This document shows positions 1-7,806 of a DNA stretch of 20,335 nucleotides, in pieces (position 1 is the first letter of the stretch; the number at the start of each line of letters is the position of its first letter). The position numbers were made by a program, and so were the translations under genes. The notes beneath the pieces were generated by a model, which saw only the letters and a list, made by a program, of their open reading frames with translations, did not search any database and had not been told where the DNA came from. The stretch spans positions 9,580-29,914 of the forward strand of contig MGQK01000129.1 in the NCBI GenBank assembly GCA_001797815.1, written 5' to 3'. This DNA comes from Deltaproteobacteria bacterium RBG_13_61_14. Its GTDB lineage: Bacteria; RBG-13-61-14.

Positions 1-910
<910 letters not shown>

Positions 911-941
911 TTAAGCTCACGACGATCAAGCCCTTGGGCCT

Positions 942-969
942 TGAACCGTGAACCGTTAACCGTGAACTG
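942..969. repeat. Four tandem heptads in the groES-groEL gap
   Basis: Four consecutive 7-bp units read TGAACCG, TGAACCG, TTAACCG and TGAACTG. They end three bases before the groES stop codon and lie outside both genes. The array could be a slippage product or part of a dispersed short repeat; no function is evident. Confidence 0.6.
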
Positions 970-972
970 ACT

Positions 973-1266
973 TTAGTGAATGATCGCCAGCACTTCCTCT
1001 TCCCGCATGATCATGTAATCTTCGCCCTCGATCTTCACCGTGGCGCCCGAGTATTTTTCGAACAGCACCCGGTCTCCCACTTTCACGTCCAGCTTCCGGA
1101 TCTTGCCGTCCTCCATGACCTTGCCATTGCCCACGGCCATCACTTTGCCCTGCTGAGGCTTTTCCTTGGCCGTGTCCGGGATGATGATCCCGCCCGCGCT
1201 CTTGCCTTCCTCTTCCAACTGCTTCACGATAATCCGATCTTGCAGCGGACGAATATTCAGTCCCAT
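973..1266 (-). CDS. groES: GroES co-chaperonin (Hsp10)
   Basis: This is the 10-kDa co-chaperonin that caps the GroEL ring. Its 97 residues match the usual family length. Recognisable segments are the N-terminal [16 protein letters not shown] strand, the mobile loop with [18 protein letters not shown] that contacts Gro[13 protein letters not shown], and the C-terminal [15 protein letters not shown]. The ATG is preceded by AAAGGAGGAACTGGAGAA, giving a clear Shine-Dalgarno site. It is the first gene of the groESL operon. A near-consensus promoter and a CIRCE element lie 80-155 bp upstream, so control by the heat-shock repressor HrcA is expected; hrcA itself is not in the window. Confidence 0.98.
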   Translation of the reverse strand: MGLNIRPLQDRIIVKQLEEEGKSAGGIIIPDTAKEKPQQGKVMAVGNGKVMEDGKIRKLDVKVGDRVLFEKYSGATVKIEGEDYMIMREEEVLAIIH

Positions 1267-1347
1267 TTCTCCAGTTCCTCCTTTTATTTAATTTTTTCCA
1301 ATAGTTAGAAAGTCGAGACAATTTTCTCCCTCATCCCGAGGCAATAT

Positions 1348-1375
1348 AATATAGTCATTTTTTGATAATTGTCAA
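1348..1375 (-). promoter_or_regulatory. Predicted sigma-70 promoter of groESL
   Basis: On the minus strand there is a perfect TTGACA (1375-1370), a 16-bp spacer and TATATT (1353-1348). An alternative -10, TATTAT, sits at an 18-bp spacer. The predicted transcript would start near 1341, about 75 bases before the groES ATG. Confidence 0.7.
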
Positions 1376-1392
1376 TAGGTTGGACAAAAATT

Positions 1393-1419
1393 TTAGCACT
1401 CTTTTTTGGAAAGTGCTAA
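1393..1419. promoter_or_regulatory. CIRCE operator (HrcA binding site)
   Basis: The plus strand reads TTAGCACTC, nine bases, then AAGTGCTAA. The CIRCE consensus is TTAGCACTC-N9-GAGTGCTAA, so 17 of 18 arm positions match and the spacer has the canonical length. It lies 127 bp upstream of groES and marks the operon as HrcA-controlled. It sits upstream of the best -35 box rather than over it, which is unusual. Confidence 0.93.
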
Positions 1420-1528
1420 ATAAGGGGCAGGGATAGTTCATTTTTCGTTAACTATTTGATATTATTGTTCTTTTTAATTTAGATGGGTTAACCTCAGGGA
1501 GAAGGGTTGATTGGGATTTCACAAGATG

Positions 1529-2290
1529 TCAGCTCACTTGCACGATAATCAAGGCCACGTTGTCTTTGCCTCCTTTGGCATTGGCCAATTGGATCAATTT
1601 TTTGCAGGCTAATTCCGGGTCTTTGCCGGCCACTGTCTCCACGATCTCAAACTCGCGCATTTGGCTATAAAGCCCGTCGGTGCAAAGGAGGAAGATATCG
1701 CCGGATTGGGGCGTGCCGCCGGACAATTGCACCTGGATATCCGGTGTGATCCCCAGCGCCCGGCTCAGTTCATGCTCCGAGGCCGGGCTGATATCTTCAT
1801 AAAGCTCGATGTCTTCCGCGGTATTGGGCTGGGCTTCGGCCATGGTGGTGTGATCGCGGGTCAGTTGCTGGGCGCGGTTTTTACGGATCAGGTAAATCCG
1901 GCTGTCCCCGACGTGCCCGATATAGATTCGGTCGTCCTTGATCCAGAGGGCGCTTAAGGTGCTGGCCATACCCATGAACTTGCCCTCCTTACCGGCCTTT
2001 TCCAGGATGCGCCGGTTGGTCTCCCGCAGGGCATACTTGACCGCCCGGGCCGGCAGGGGCATGCCTTTCATCTCGCCCTCCGGCGGGGTGGCATCCGCGG
2101 ACACGTCCAGGTCTTTGAGGATTTTTTCCAACTCCGCCACCGCCATCCGGCTGGCCACCTCGCCGTAGGGCCGGCCCTCCACTCCATCGGCCACCGCAAA
2201 CAACTGCAGGGTCCGATTCAGAAGGTAACAGTCCTGGTTAAAGGCGCGGACTTTGCCTTGATGCGTGTCCCCGTAGGCCTGAAACAACAT
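1529..2290 (-). CDS. PP2C-family serine/threonine phosphatase (PrpC/Stp type)
   Basis: This is a metal-dependent protein phosphatase that would reverse Hanks-type Ser/Thr kinase signalling in the cytoplasm. The 253 residues carry the PP2C motifs in order: AFNQD (acidic metal ligand D20), FAVADGVEG (D35-G36), GMASTLSAL (107-115), GHVGDSRIYL (125-134), QLTRDHT (142-148), LSRALG (175-180), LLCTDGL with metal ligand D205, and KDNVALIIV with D243-N244. All metal-binding aspartates appear intact, so it should be active. There is no membrane segment. It starts one base after the stop of the FHA gene, so the two are almost certainly translated from one mRNA. No Ser/Thr kinase gene is visible in the window, so its counterpart must be elsewhere. 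Confidence 0.94.
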   Translation of the reverse strand: MLFQAYGDTHQGKVRAFNQDCYLLNRTLQLFAVADGVEGRPYGEVASRMAVAELEKILKDLDVSADATPPEGEMKGMPLPARAVKYALRETNRRILEKAGKEGKFMGMASTLSALWIKDDRIYIGHVGDSRIYLIRKNRAQQLTRDHTTMAEAQPNTAEDIELYEDISPASEHELSRALGITPDIQVQLSGGTPQSGDIFLLCTDGLYSQMREFEIVETVAGKDPELACKKLIQLANAKGGKDNVALIIVQVS

Positions 2291-2291
2291 C

Positions 2292-2681
2292 TCAGTTCCC
2301 TTTGCCGGCCGCGGGATGGCTGAGGATGAATTCCAAAACGGTATTGCCCAGGCGCACCTGATCGCCGTTGCAGAGCGCCGCCTCTTTCACCCGCTTGTCA
2401 TTGACAAAGGTGCCGTTGGTGCTGCCCAGGTCCTTGAGCACAAACTCCGAGCCTTGCAGGGCCAGGGCCGCGTGCTGGCGGGACATCTTGGGGTCGGGCA
2501 GGGAGATCCCGCTCAGGGCGTCCCGGCCCAGGGTCACCGGCACCGAGGTGACCTGGTAGCCCCGACCCGGCTCGGCGCCCTCAACCACCCGCAACATCAC
2601 CAGGATGCCTTCCGGCAACTCCCGGGTCTGGGCATCCGCGCCCAAGGTGGTGATTTCCTGGTCGTCTTTCGGTTCCGGCAT
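2292..2681 (-). CDS. FHA-domain phosphothreonine-binding protein
   Basis: This is a small protein of 129 residues made of one forkhead-associated domain, which binds phosphothreonine peptides. Typical FHA motifs are visible: LGRD (51-54), SRQHA (67-71), the phosphopeptide-binding loop DLGSTNGTFVN (84-94) and NGDQVRLG (105-112). The N-terminal extension of about 25 residues is acidic and contains QEITTLG, a Thr-Thr pair (T11-T12). In the actinobacterial FHA regulators GarA and OdhI a similar N-terminal TT motif is phosphorylated by Ser/Thr kinases; the parallel here is inference. The start has GGAGG upstream. It is directly coupled to the downstream PP2C phosphatase gene. Confidence 0.93.
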   Translation of the reverse strand: MPEPKDDQEITTLGADAQTRELPEGILVMLRVVEGAEPGRGYQVTSVPVTLGRDALSGISLPDPKMSRQHAALALQGSEFVLKDLGSTNGTFVNDKRVKEAALCNGDQVRLGNTVLEFILSHPAAGKGN

Positions 2682-2705
2682 TCGCTTCTCAATTCCTCCT
2701 TCGGG

Positions 2706-2727
2706 GCGCGCTTGACCTCAAGCGCGC
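2706..2727. repeat. Perfect hairpin between the GTPase and FHA genes
   Basis: A 9-bp perfect inverted repeat GCGCGCTTG / CAAGCGCGC encloses a 4-base loop. There is no T-run on either strand, so it is not a classical intrinsic terminator. It lies just before the FHA ribosome-binding site on the minus-strand mRNA and may influence mRNA stability or translation. Confidence 0.6.
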
Positions 2728-2744
2728 AACCTCAAGATCTCAAT

Positions 2745-3731
2745 TTACAAGTGCATCTCGATCACGTCTTCATCTTCCAGCCGGTGATCGCGGGGAATGC
2801 GTTGGCCTTCGTATTTATCTTTAGCCCAGATCCGCGCGAATTTCAAGTTTTCCGCGAAATCCTTGTGGATGGCGCGGGCGAAATCCAGGAGGATGCTGCC
2901 CCGGGGCAAGATCACCGGGTTCGACCGATCCGCCGGCTTGCCCGGCGCTTTGGTATAAACCCGGATGATCCGGAGCTCCTGGAAAACTTTTCCCCGAAAT
3001 TCTTCCACCCCGGCTCCGCTTTCCACCGACAAGAAGTGCATGGGAAACCGATCCGCGTAAAGCTCCGAGAGCGCGTCGCGGTTTGCCCCCGCCTCCGGCC
3101 GGTCCAGATGGGTCCCCACGATCATGGCGCGCACCCGCGCCCCGCCTTCCGGCAAGAGCTTGCTTTCCGCCTCCTGGACCAAATCCACCTTGCCTTCCTG
3201 CAGCCGCTGGATCACCGTCTCCAGCTCTTCGAGCACATTCGGGCCGGCCAGGTTGGCCACCGCCAGGGCATAGTCCGCGTTCCGCACCACCCCGGGCAGC
3301 CAGGACTCCATGAACTCCCCGGAAATGGCCGGGGTGTCCACCAACTGGATCTGGATGTTCTCGAACGGCATCATCCCCTGCTGCAGCGAGCGGGTGGTAA
3401 AAGGGTAGGGCGCTACTTGGAGTTCGGCCCGGGTCAGCCGGACGATCAGCGCCGACTTGCCCGCGTTCGGCGCTCCCACCAGGATCACCTGGGCCGCGCC
3501 CTCGTGAGGCACGTGGAAGACCCCGCCCCGCCGCGCCGTCGCCGTCTTTCCTTCTCCGGCCCGGAGCTTGGCCATCCGCCGCTTCAAGTCCGCCTGGAGC
3601 TTTTCGGTGCCCTTGTGCTTGGGCATGATCGCCATCATCTTCTCTAAGGCGGCAAGCTTGTCCTCCGGCGTCTTCGCCTTCCGGTATTCGTCCTCGGCCT
3701 TCAAATAATCCGGCGGCACATTGGTGGGCAT
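2745..3731 (-). CDS. DRG/OBG-like GTPase with C-terminal TGS domain
   Basis: This is a TRAFAC-class GTPase of the Obg/DRG group; members bind GTP and often associate with ribosomes. The 328 residues comprise a helical N-terminal region (about 10-60, including the charged KHKGTEKLQADLKRRMAKL segment), a G domain with Walker A GAPNAGKS (86-93), DTPA (132-135), a THLD (207-210) in place of the usual NKxD, and SVESG (235-239). A TGS domain follows at about 256-328 (IRVYTKAPGK, IHKDFAENLKFARIW, LEDEDVIEMH), closely like archaeal and eukaryotic DRG proteins. The G4 change keeps the aspartate needed for guanine recognition. It lies 27 bp after the methyltransferase gene on the same strand. The start lacks a strong ribosome-binding site, so the exact ATG is less certain. 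Cellular role unknown. Confidence 0.9.
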   Translation of the reverse strand: MPTNVPPDYLKAEDEYRKAKTPEDKLAALEKMMAIMPKHKGTEKLQADLKRRMAKLRAGEGKTATARRGGVFHVPHEGAAQVILVGAPNAGKSALIVRLTRAELQVAPYPFTTRSLQQGMMPFENIQIQLVDTPAISGEFMESWLPGVVRNADYALAVANLAGPNVLEELETVIQRLQEGKVDLVQEAESKLLPEGGARVRAMIVGTHLDRPEAGANRDALSELYADRFPMHFLSVESGAGVEEFRGKVFQELRIIRVYTKAPGKPADRSNPVILPRGSILLDFARAIHKDFAENLKFARIWAKDKYEGQRIPRDHRLEDEDVIEMHL

Positions 3732-3758
3732 GGCGGAACTACTCCGAAAAGATCGGCC

Positions 3759-4532
3759 TCATCTTCGCGGCGCGGCCACGGCCACCAGGACATCGGCCCA
3801 GGCCGGGACCCGGCGCGCGGTCCAATCGAGGCGGGTGAGGATGAATTCGGCGGTGGCGGGAGCGAGTTTCTGAAGCGCCTGGCCCCAGTGGGGGAATCCC
3901 CAGAGCAGGCTGACGCCGAGGAGCGAGTTGATTTGGCAGTGCGGCTCCAGGCAATGGCGGAGGAAGCGGGGCTCGAACCGGAAATTGTGATCTTCCGGCA
4001 TCTCCCAGAAGGCGCGTCCGGCTCTGGGCTTTCCGGACAGGCCCTGCCGCAAACGGTCCAGGGCCCGGCCCAGCCGGCAGCTTAAGCTCTCGAAATTGGC
4101 CACCGAGACGATCACCCGGCCATCGCGTTTGCAGACCCGGCTCATCTCCGCCACGGTTTGCTCCGCGTCAACAAAATGGTCAATCGCGCCCTTGCACACC
4201 ACCTTGTCAAAGGTCTGGTCGGCAAAGGGCAGCGCCTCGGCCAGGCCCCGCACCGCCCGCAGAAACGGCTCCGGGCCGAGAAGCCACTCGCCGCCCTTTG
4301 CGATCATGCCGGCCGAAGGCTCGAGGCCGAAAAGCAGGCCGCCTTGCCGGGCCATTTGCACCGCGTCAGTGCCCCGGCCGCAGGCCACGTCCAGGACCCG
4401 CTCGCCCGGCGCGGGCGCGACCGCGGCCAGGGTGGCTTGGGTCATGCGGTCGAAGAGGAACCGGGTATCGGGCGACATGTGGGTGAGGACGATCTCTTCG
4501 TCGTCCCACTGGGTGTCGGCAACCATCGCCAT
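3759..4532 (-). CDS. Class I SAM-dependent methyltransferase
   Basis: This 257-residue protein has a Rossmann-fold methyltransferase domain of the UbiE/Methyltransf_11 type. Motif I is RVLDVACGRGTD (about 45-56), followed by LFGLEPSAGMI, ALPFADQTFDKVVCKGAIDHF (motif II region) and MSRVCKRDGRVIVSVANF (motif III). The C-terminal third contains RPRF-like and WGFPHWG segments that may shape the substrate pocket. Substrate cannot be read from sequence. The start is uncertain: ATG at 4532 and ATG at 4526 are both possible and neither has a clear ribosome-binding site. It is the first minus-strand gene of this block, divergent from the lyase gene at 4642, and lies 27 bp upstream of the GTPase gene. 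Confidence 0.87.
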   Translation of the reverse strand: MAMVADTQWDDEEIVLTHMSPDTRFLFDRMTQATLAAVAPAPGERVLDVACGRGTDAVQMARQGGLLFGLEPSAGMIAKGGEWLLGPEPFLRAVRGLAEALPFADQTFDKVVCKGAIDHFVDAEQTVAEMSRVCKRDGRVIVSVANFESLSCRLGRALDRLRQGLSGKPRAGRAFWEMPEDHNFRFEPRFLRHCLEPHCQINSLLGVSLLWGFPHWGQALQKLAPATAEFILTRLDWTARRVPAWADVLVAVAAPRR

Positions 4533-4641
4533 GTTGATTTTTTGTAGCCCAGTCCGAGGGATTAGTCAACCGGATCAGCGAATGAGGCCAAAGAATTTCC
4601 GGCTTGAATTGCTCGAGGCGGTTGGGTTAGGATAAGGCGTT

Positions 4642-5628
4642 ATGAAATGGAATTTGCCGAAACGGGTGGAGTTGCGCGAGCTTGCTTGCCGCGATGGTTT
4701 CCAGCACGAACCGACTTTCCTGCCCACCGACACCAAGCTCTACTTCCTGGAGGCGCTGGCCGAGACCGGCTTCCGGTGGCTCGAGGTCACGAGCTTCGCG
4801 CCCCCCAAATACCTGCCCCAGTTCCGCGACGCGGAGGAAGTGCTCAAACGCCTCAAGAAAAAGCCGGGCGTGACTTACAACGTCATCACCCTGAACGAGC
4901 GGGCGCTGGACCGGTGCTTGCAAACGAAGGAGCAGGGGTTCGGGCCGGACATGATCCTCTACATGATCTCCACCAGCGAGAGCCACAACCGCCGCAACGC
5001 CGGCCGGCCCCGGGAGGAGATGTGGAAGGAAGCGGCGACCATGGTCAAGCGCGCGCACGCGGCCGGGCTCAAGGTGATCGGCACCACCGGCACCACCTTC
5101 GGCTGTCCGATCGAGGGACCGGTGCCGGCCGCCGCCTCGCTCGAGTTCGCCGACCGCTTCCATGAGCTCGGGGTGGACGAGCTTAATTTCGGCGACACCA
5201 CCGGCGAGGGCACGCCGGAGCGGGTCTTTGATTTCTATTCGCAAATCCTGGAGAAGCACCGGGACCTCCGGATCGTGGCCCACTTCCATGAGTCGCGCGG
5301 CTGGGGCCTGGCCAATTGTTTGGCCGCGCTCCAGGCCGGAGTTTTTTGTTTCGACGTTTCCATGGGCGGCCTGGGCGGCCAGCCGGCCAACATGGTTGAC
5401 CGGGTCCCGATCAAGGGCACCGGCGAGCTTTACACACCCTCGGACCTGACCGGCAACGTGCGGGGCGAAGACCTGGCGGTGATGCTGGATGAGATGAAGA
5501 TCGAGACCGGGCTGAACCTGGATCAATACCTGGCCCTGGGCCGCTTGCTGGAACGGGTCCTGGGCCGGGAGCTCCGCAGTTGGACCACCAAGACCGGCCG
5601 CATCCCCAAGGGGCCAACCGGAAAATAG
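4642..5628 (+). CDS. HMG-CoA lyase-like DRE-TIM metallolyase lacking the catalytic Cys
   Basis: This is a TIM-barrel enzyme of the HMG-CoA lyase group, 328 residues. Family motifs are clear: RDGFQHE (17-23; usual form RDGLQNE), EVTSFAPPKYLPQ (48-60), STSESHNRRN, FGCPIEGPV (153-161), FGDTTGEGTP (183-192), HFHESRGWGLANCLAAL (214-230; metal ligands H214 and H216), and GNVRGEDLAVML (271-282) with the metal-binding asparagine N272. The loop that normally reads GLGGCP reads GLGGQP (Q247), and about 16 extra residues separate it from N272. The catalytic cysteine of true HMG-CoA lyases is therefore absent, and the substrate may be another 3-hydroxy-acyl-CoA or related acid. AGGATAAGG precedes the ATG. 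It appears monocistronic and divergent from the methyltransferase gene. Confidence 0.88.
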   Translation: MKWNLPKRVELRELACRDGFQHEPTFLPTDTKLYFLEALAETGFRWLEVTSFAPPKYLPQFRDAEEVLKRLKKKPGVTYNVITLNERALDRCLQTKEQGFGPDMILYMISTSESHNRRNAGRPREEMWKEAATMVKRAHAAGLKVIGTTGTTFGCPIEGPVPAAASLEFADRFHELGVDELNFGDTTGEGTPERVFDFYSQILEKHRDLRIVAHFHESRGWGLANCLAALQAGVFCFDVSMGGLGGQPANMVDRVPIKGTGELYTPSDLTGNVRGEDLAVMLDEMKIETGLNLDQYLALGRLLERVLGRELRSWTTKTGRIPKGPTGK

Positions 5629-5687
5629 AGGAACCGAATAGACTGCCGAGCCCCTGGCCGGTAATTTTACCCCCCTGACTTTTTCTC

Positions 5688-5715
5688 TTGACAACCTTCA
5701 ATCGGTCATTATCTT
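5688..5715 (+). promoter_or_regulatory. Predicted sigma-70 promoter for the DUF1059 gene pair
   Basis: A perfect TTGACA (5688-5693), 16-bp spacer and TATCTT (5710-5715) lie in the 135-bp gap after the lyase gene, about 50 bp upstream of the first small gene. Confidence 0.6.
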
Positions 5716-5763
5716 AAAAAGTAGAGGGAACAAGATTTTTCACTCTCCGAAAGGAGGGGGGTC

Positions 5764-5949
5764 ATGAAATATCTAGGCTGCCGGGACATCGGGATCTTCT
5801 GCGATTTTGAGGCGCGGGCGGAACAGCCAGAGGAATTAGTCCCCCAGGTAATGGAACATACCTCTCAATCGCATGGACTGGAGTTTGTCGAAACCGAAAT
5901 GAGTTACGAGATTCACACCTGGGCGCGAAACAAAATGGGTAAAGATTGA
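5764..5949 (+). CDS. DUF1059-type small protein, copy 1
   Basis: This 61-residue protein resembles the DUF1059 family of predicted small metal-binding proteins. It starts MKYLGCRDIG and has the family pattern C6-RD-G, C13-FEA, H32 and H37, four residues spaced as possible zinc ligands. The ribosome-binding site AAGGAGGGGG is very strong, suggesting high expression. It has its own promoter upstream and a paralogue 126 bp downstream, sharing the CRD-G--C-FEA-A---E-LVP pattern and the two histidines. The last codons (KMGKD-stop) lie within a 21-bp tandem duplication. Biological role unknown. Confidence 0.85.
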   Translation: MKYLGCRDIGIFCDFEARAEQPEELVPQVMEHTSQSHGLEFVETEMSYEIHTWARNKMGKD

Positions 5950-5974
5950 ATCTAAATGGGTAAGGATTGAATCC
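5933..5974 (+). repeat. 21-bp tandem duplication at the 3' end of the first DUF1059 gene
   Basis: Two adjacent 21-bp units (5933-5953 and 5954-5974) differ at only two positions. The first unit contains the last codons and TGA stop of the gene; the second repeats them outside the frame's end. It is best read as a recent local duplication. Confidence 0.85.
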
Positions 5975-6075
5975 AAAGAATAGGTCCGATTGAGTTGGGC
6001 TTGGGGGAAGGCGAGGTTTGAGCCGACCACGGCCGCGTCCCCAAGAACCGCAAGCAGCGAAAAGGGGGTGCAGGG

Positions 6076-6273
6076 ATGAAAAAGATCCGATGCCGAGATT
6101 TGGGTTCCTCCTGCCGGTTCGAAGCCAAGGCCAAGAGCCTTGAGCAACTGGTCCCTTTAATGGAAGACCATGCCCGGTTCAAGCACGATCTCAAGTTCCT
6201 GTCGCTGGAAATTGAAGACCTGATCCGCGAGCGCGCGCAAAGCGTAGGGGAGTCGCAGAAGGAAAAGGAATAA
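6076..6273 (+). CDS. DUF1059-type small protein, copy 2
   Basis: This 65-residue paralogue of the preceding small gene starts MKKIRCRDLGSSCRFEAKA. Cysteines 6 and 13 and histidines 32 and 37 sit at exactly the same positions as in copy 1, supporting a shared metal-binding fold. The C-terminus is different and highly charged (RERAQSVGESQKEKE). A purine-rich AGGGGG lies about nine bases before the ATG. It is followed by a GC-rich hairpin that looks like a terminator, so the two small genes form a two-gene unit. Function unknown. Confidence 0.85.
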   Translation: MKKIRCRDLGSSCRFEAKAKSLEQLVPLMEDHARFKHDLKFLSLEIEDLIRERAQSVGESQKEKE

Positions 6274-6299
6274 GCGGGATTTCGCACCAGTTTCAACCA

Positions 6300-6336
6300 A
6301 GCCCGGTTGCTGAACCCGCGACCGGGCTTTAATCTT
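6300..6336 (+). terminator. Probable Rho-independent terminator after the DUF1059 pair
   Basis: An 8-bp perfect stem AGCCCGGT (6300-6307) / ACCGGGCT (6321-6328) with a 13-base loop is followed by the T-rich TTTAATCTTT. The T-tract is interrupted, so efficiency may be moderate. Confidence 0.72.
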
Positions 6337-6714
6337 TAGGCTCCTTTCAAGGTTTAGGGGACTGGCCCCCCGGAGGGTATCACGGTTGCCACGGATGGTT
6401 GTGATGGCTTTCTTCACCAATGCAACACCTTGAAAAGATAGAGAATTATGTCTAGTCAAGGCTTCAACTCACCCACAGAATTCGGCAAGCTCATTCCCAA
6501 GATTCTCAGGACGAGCCCATTAAATAAGCCCGTTTTCTTATTCAGGGGTGTTGCTAAAAATCAACAAAATCCGTTCAATTGTAATAAATATGCAACGTTA
6601 TTAAAAGGCATCATTTATCTATTCGCTTTTTCCATCATCATAAGTAATTGAAATTAAGTGCTTTTTTGATTGATAACTATTTGGCCTGAGTCTTGCTTGC
6701 CTTATATCAGGAAA
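6337..6714 (+). other. AT-rich intergenic region upstream of lpxC
   Basis: No convincing gene lies here. Base composition shifts from GC-rich to strongly AT-rich between about 6530 and 6680, unlike the rest of the window. An 8-bp inverted repeat TTTCAAGG / CCTTGAAA spans about 6344-6435. A 67-codon open frame at 6448-6651 has no ribosome-binding site and no recognisable similarity. A sigma-54-like -24/-12 motif (6681-6697) and weak sigma-70-like boxes lie just before lpxC. The region probably holds the lpxC promoter. Confidence 0.6.
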
Positions 6715-7560
6715 ATGCTTCAAACTACTCTATCTATACCCGTATCTTGCCAGGGAACAGGTCTTCATACCGGGGAATCCGCCAGTTTGAAAATCTGGCC
6801 GGCGCCTCCGGACCACGGTATTGTTTTTGTCCGGACGGACCTGAAACGGCCGGAATTGATCCCGGCCCGGTGCGAGAACATCCGGAGCACCCAGAATGCC
6901 TCGACCCTGGGAGTGAACGGCACCCGCGTGGGCACGGTCGAGCACTTGCTCGCGGCGTTTTACGGGTTGCAGATTGACAATGCGGTGGTCGAGGTGCAGG
7001 GGCCGGAAATCCCGATCATGGACGGCAGCGCCGAGCCGTTTGTGCAAATGCTTTATGCGGCCGGGGCCGAGCGCCAATCGCGGCCGCGGCGCAAGCTGGT
7101 GGTGACCCGGCCGGTGCGGGTGGAAGAAAACGGCAAGTGGGCGGAACTCATGCCCTCCGACCGCTTGCGGATTCGTTTCACCATTTCCTTCGACCATCCG
7201 GCGATCAAAGACCAGACCCTGGAAGTCGAGTTCAGCAACGGCAACTTCCGCGAGGAAATCAGCCGGGCCCGCACCTTCGGTTTCCTGCATGAGGTGGAGA
7301 CCTTGAAAGCCCACGGCCTGGCCAAGGGCGGCTCCCTGGAAAACGCGGTGATCCTGGATGCCCAGGGGGTAATCAATCCCGAAGGGCTGCGCTTCCCCGA
7401 CGAGTTTGTCCGCCACAAGATCCTCGACACCTTGGGCGACCTGATGCTGATCGGGCTTCCCATCCAGGGCGCCTACCGGGGTTATAAATCCGGCCACTCC
7501 CTCAACCTCAAGCTCGTCCAGGCTCTCCTCGCCGACCACGCGGCCTACGATATCCTTTAA
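6715..7560 (+). CDS. lpxC: UDP-3-O-acyl-N-acetylglucosamine deacetylase
   Basis: LpxC is the zinc deacetylase that performs the committed step of lipid A synthesis in the cytoplasm, so this organism makes lipopolysaccharide or a related glycolipid. The 281 residues carry the diagnostic parts: GTGLHTG (14-20), TVEHLLAAFYGL with zinc ligand H77 and catalytic E76, MDGSAEPF (102-109), the RTFGFLHEVE segment, HKILDTLGD with H234 and D238, and SGHSLN with catalytic H261. All key residues are present. I chose the ATG at 6715, preceded by AGGA, over a TTG at 6670 because the family N-terminus begins at the LQTTLSIPVSCQGTGLHTG segment. It seems to stand alone, away from other lpx genes. Confidence 0.96.
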   Translation: MLQTTLSIPVSCQGTGLHTGESASLKIWPAPPDHGIVFVRTDLKRPELIPARCENIRSTQNASTLGVNGTRVGTVEHLLAAFYGLQIDNAVVEVQGPEIPIMDGSAEPFVQMLYAAGAERQSRPRRKLVVTRPVRVEENGKWAELMPSDRLRIRFTISFDHPAIKDQTLEVEFSNGNFREEISRARTFGFLHEVETLKAHGLAKGGSLENAVILDAQGVINPEGLRFPDEFVRHKILDTLGDLMLIGLPIQGAYRGYKSGHSLNLKLVQALLADHAAYDIL

Positions 7561-7606
7561 TTCCTGCTTCCATAACCCGGGCGAGCCGGAACCCAAGAGA
7601 AAAAGA

Positions 7607-7780
7607 GTTTCGCGCCAAGCCGCAAAGGAGCCAAGACGCCAAGCGCCAGGGGGGTAAGCCCCCAAGCTTGGAGACCCCTGCCGGCTTCCTCTCACTCCTC
7701 CTCCCCCGGCCCCGCCGCCAAGTCGAAACCACTCGCCAAGCAGTCACCCCTTGGCGTCTTGAGGTTCTTGGCGTCAAGCT
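7607..7780. repeat. Imperfect inverted repeat built of CGCCAAG modules
   Basis: The left arm (7607-7643) contains GTTTCGCGCCAAG and CAAGACGCCAAG; the right arm (7750-7780) contains CTTGGCGTCTTG, a perfect 12-bp complement of 7632-7643, and a second CTTGGCG at 7767-7773. A smaller GC-rich hairpin CAGGGG / CCCCTG (7648-7680) lies inside. A further CTTGGCGTGAAAC at 7934-7946 is complementary to 7607-7619 at 12 of 13 positions and brackets the neighbouring 123-bp repeat as well. It has the look of a dispersed, non-coding intergenic repeat. No gene is apparent in 7561-8057. Confidence 0.7.
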
Positions 7781-7806
7781 CTTTCCTCTTGTTCTTGAGT
7801 TTAGCG

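Noticed and set aside
2316-3647. Plus-strand frame of 443 codons opposite the FHA and GTPase genes
   Set aside because: The minus-strand genes show clear FHA, Walker A and TGS motifs; the antisense translation is compositionally biased and featureless.
4590-4641. Sigma-70 promoter (TTGAAT with TAGGAT) immediately before the lyase gene
   Set aside because: The -10 box would overlap the ribosome-binding site, leaving essentially no leader.
6448-6651. 67-codon open frame in the AT-rich gap before lpxC
   Set aside because: No ribosome-binding site, no recognised similarity, and composition that changes abruptly within the frame.
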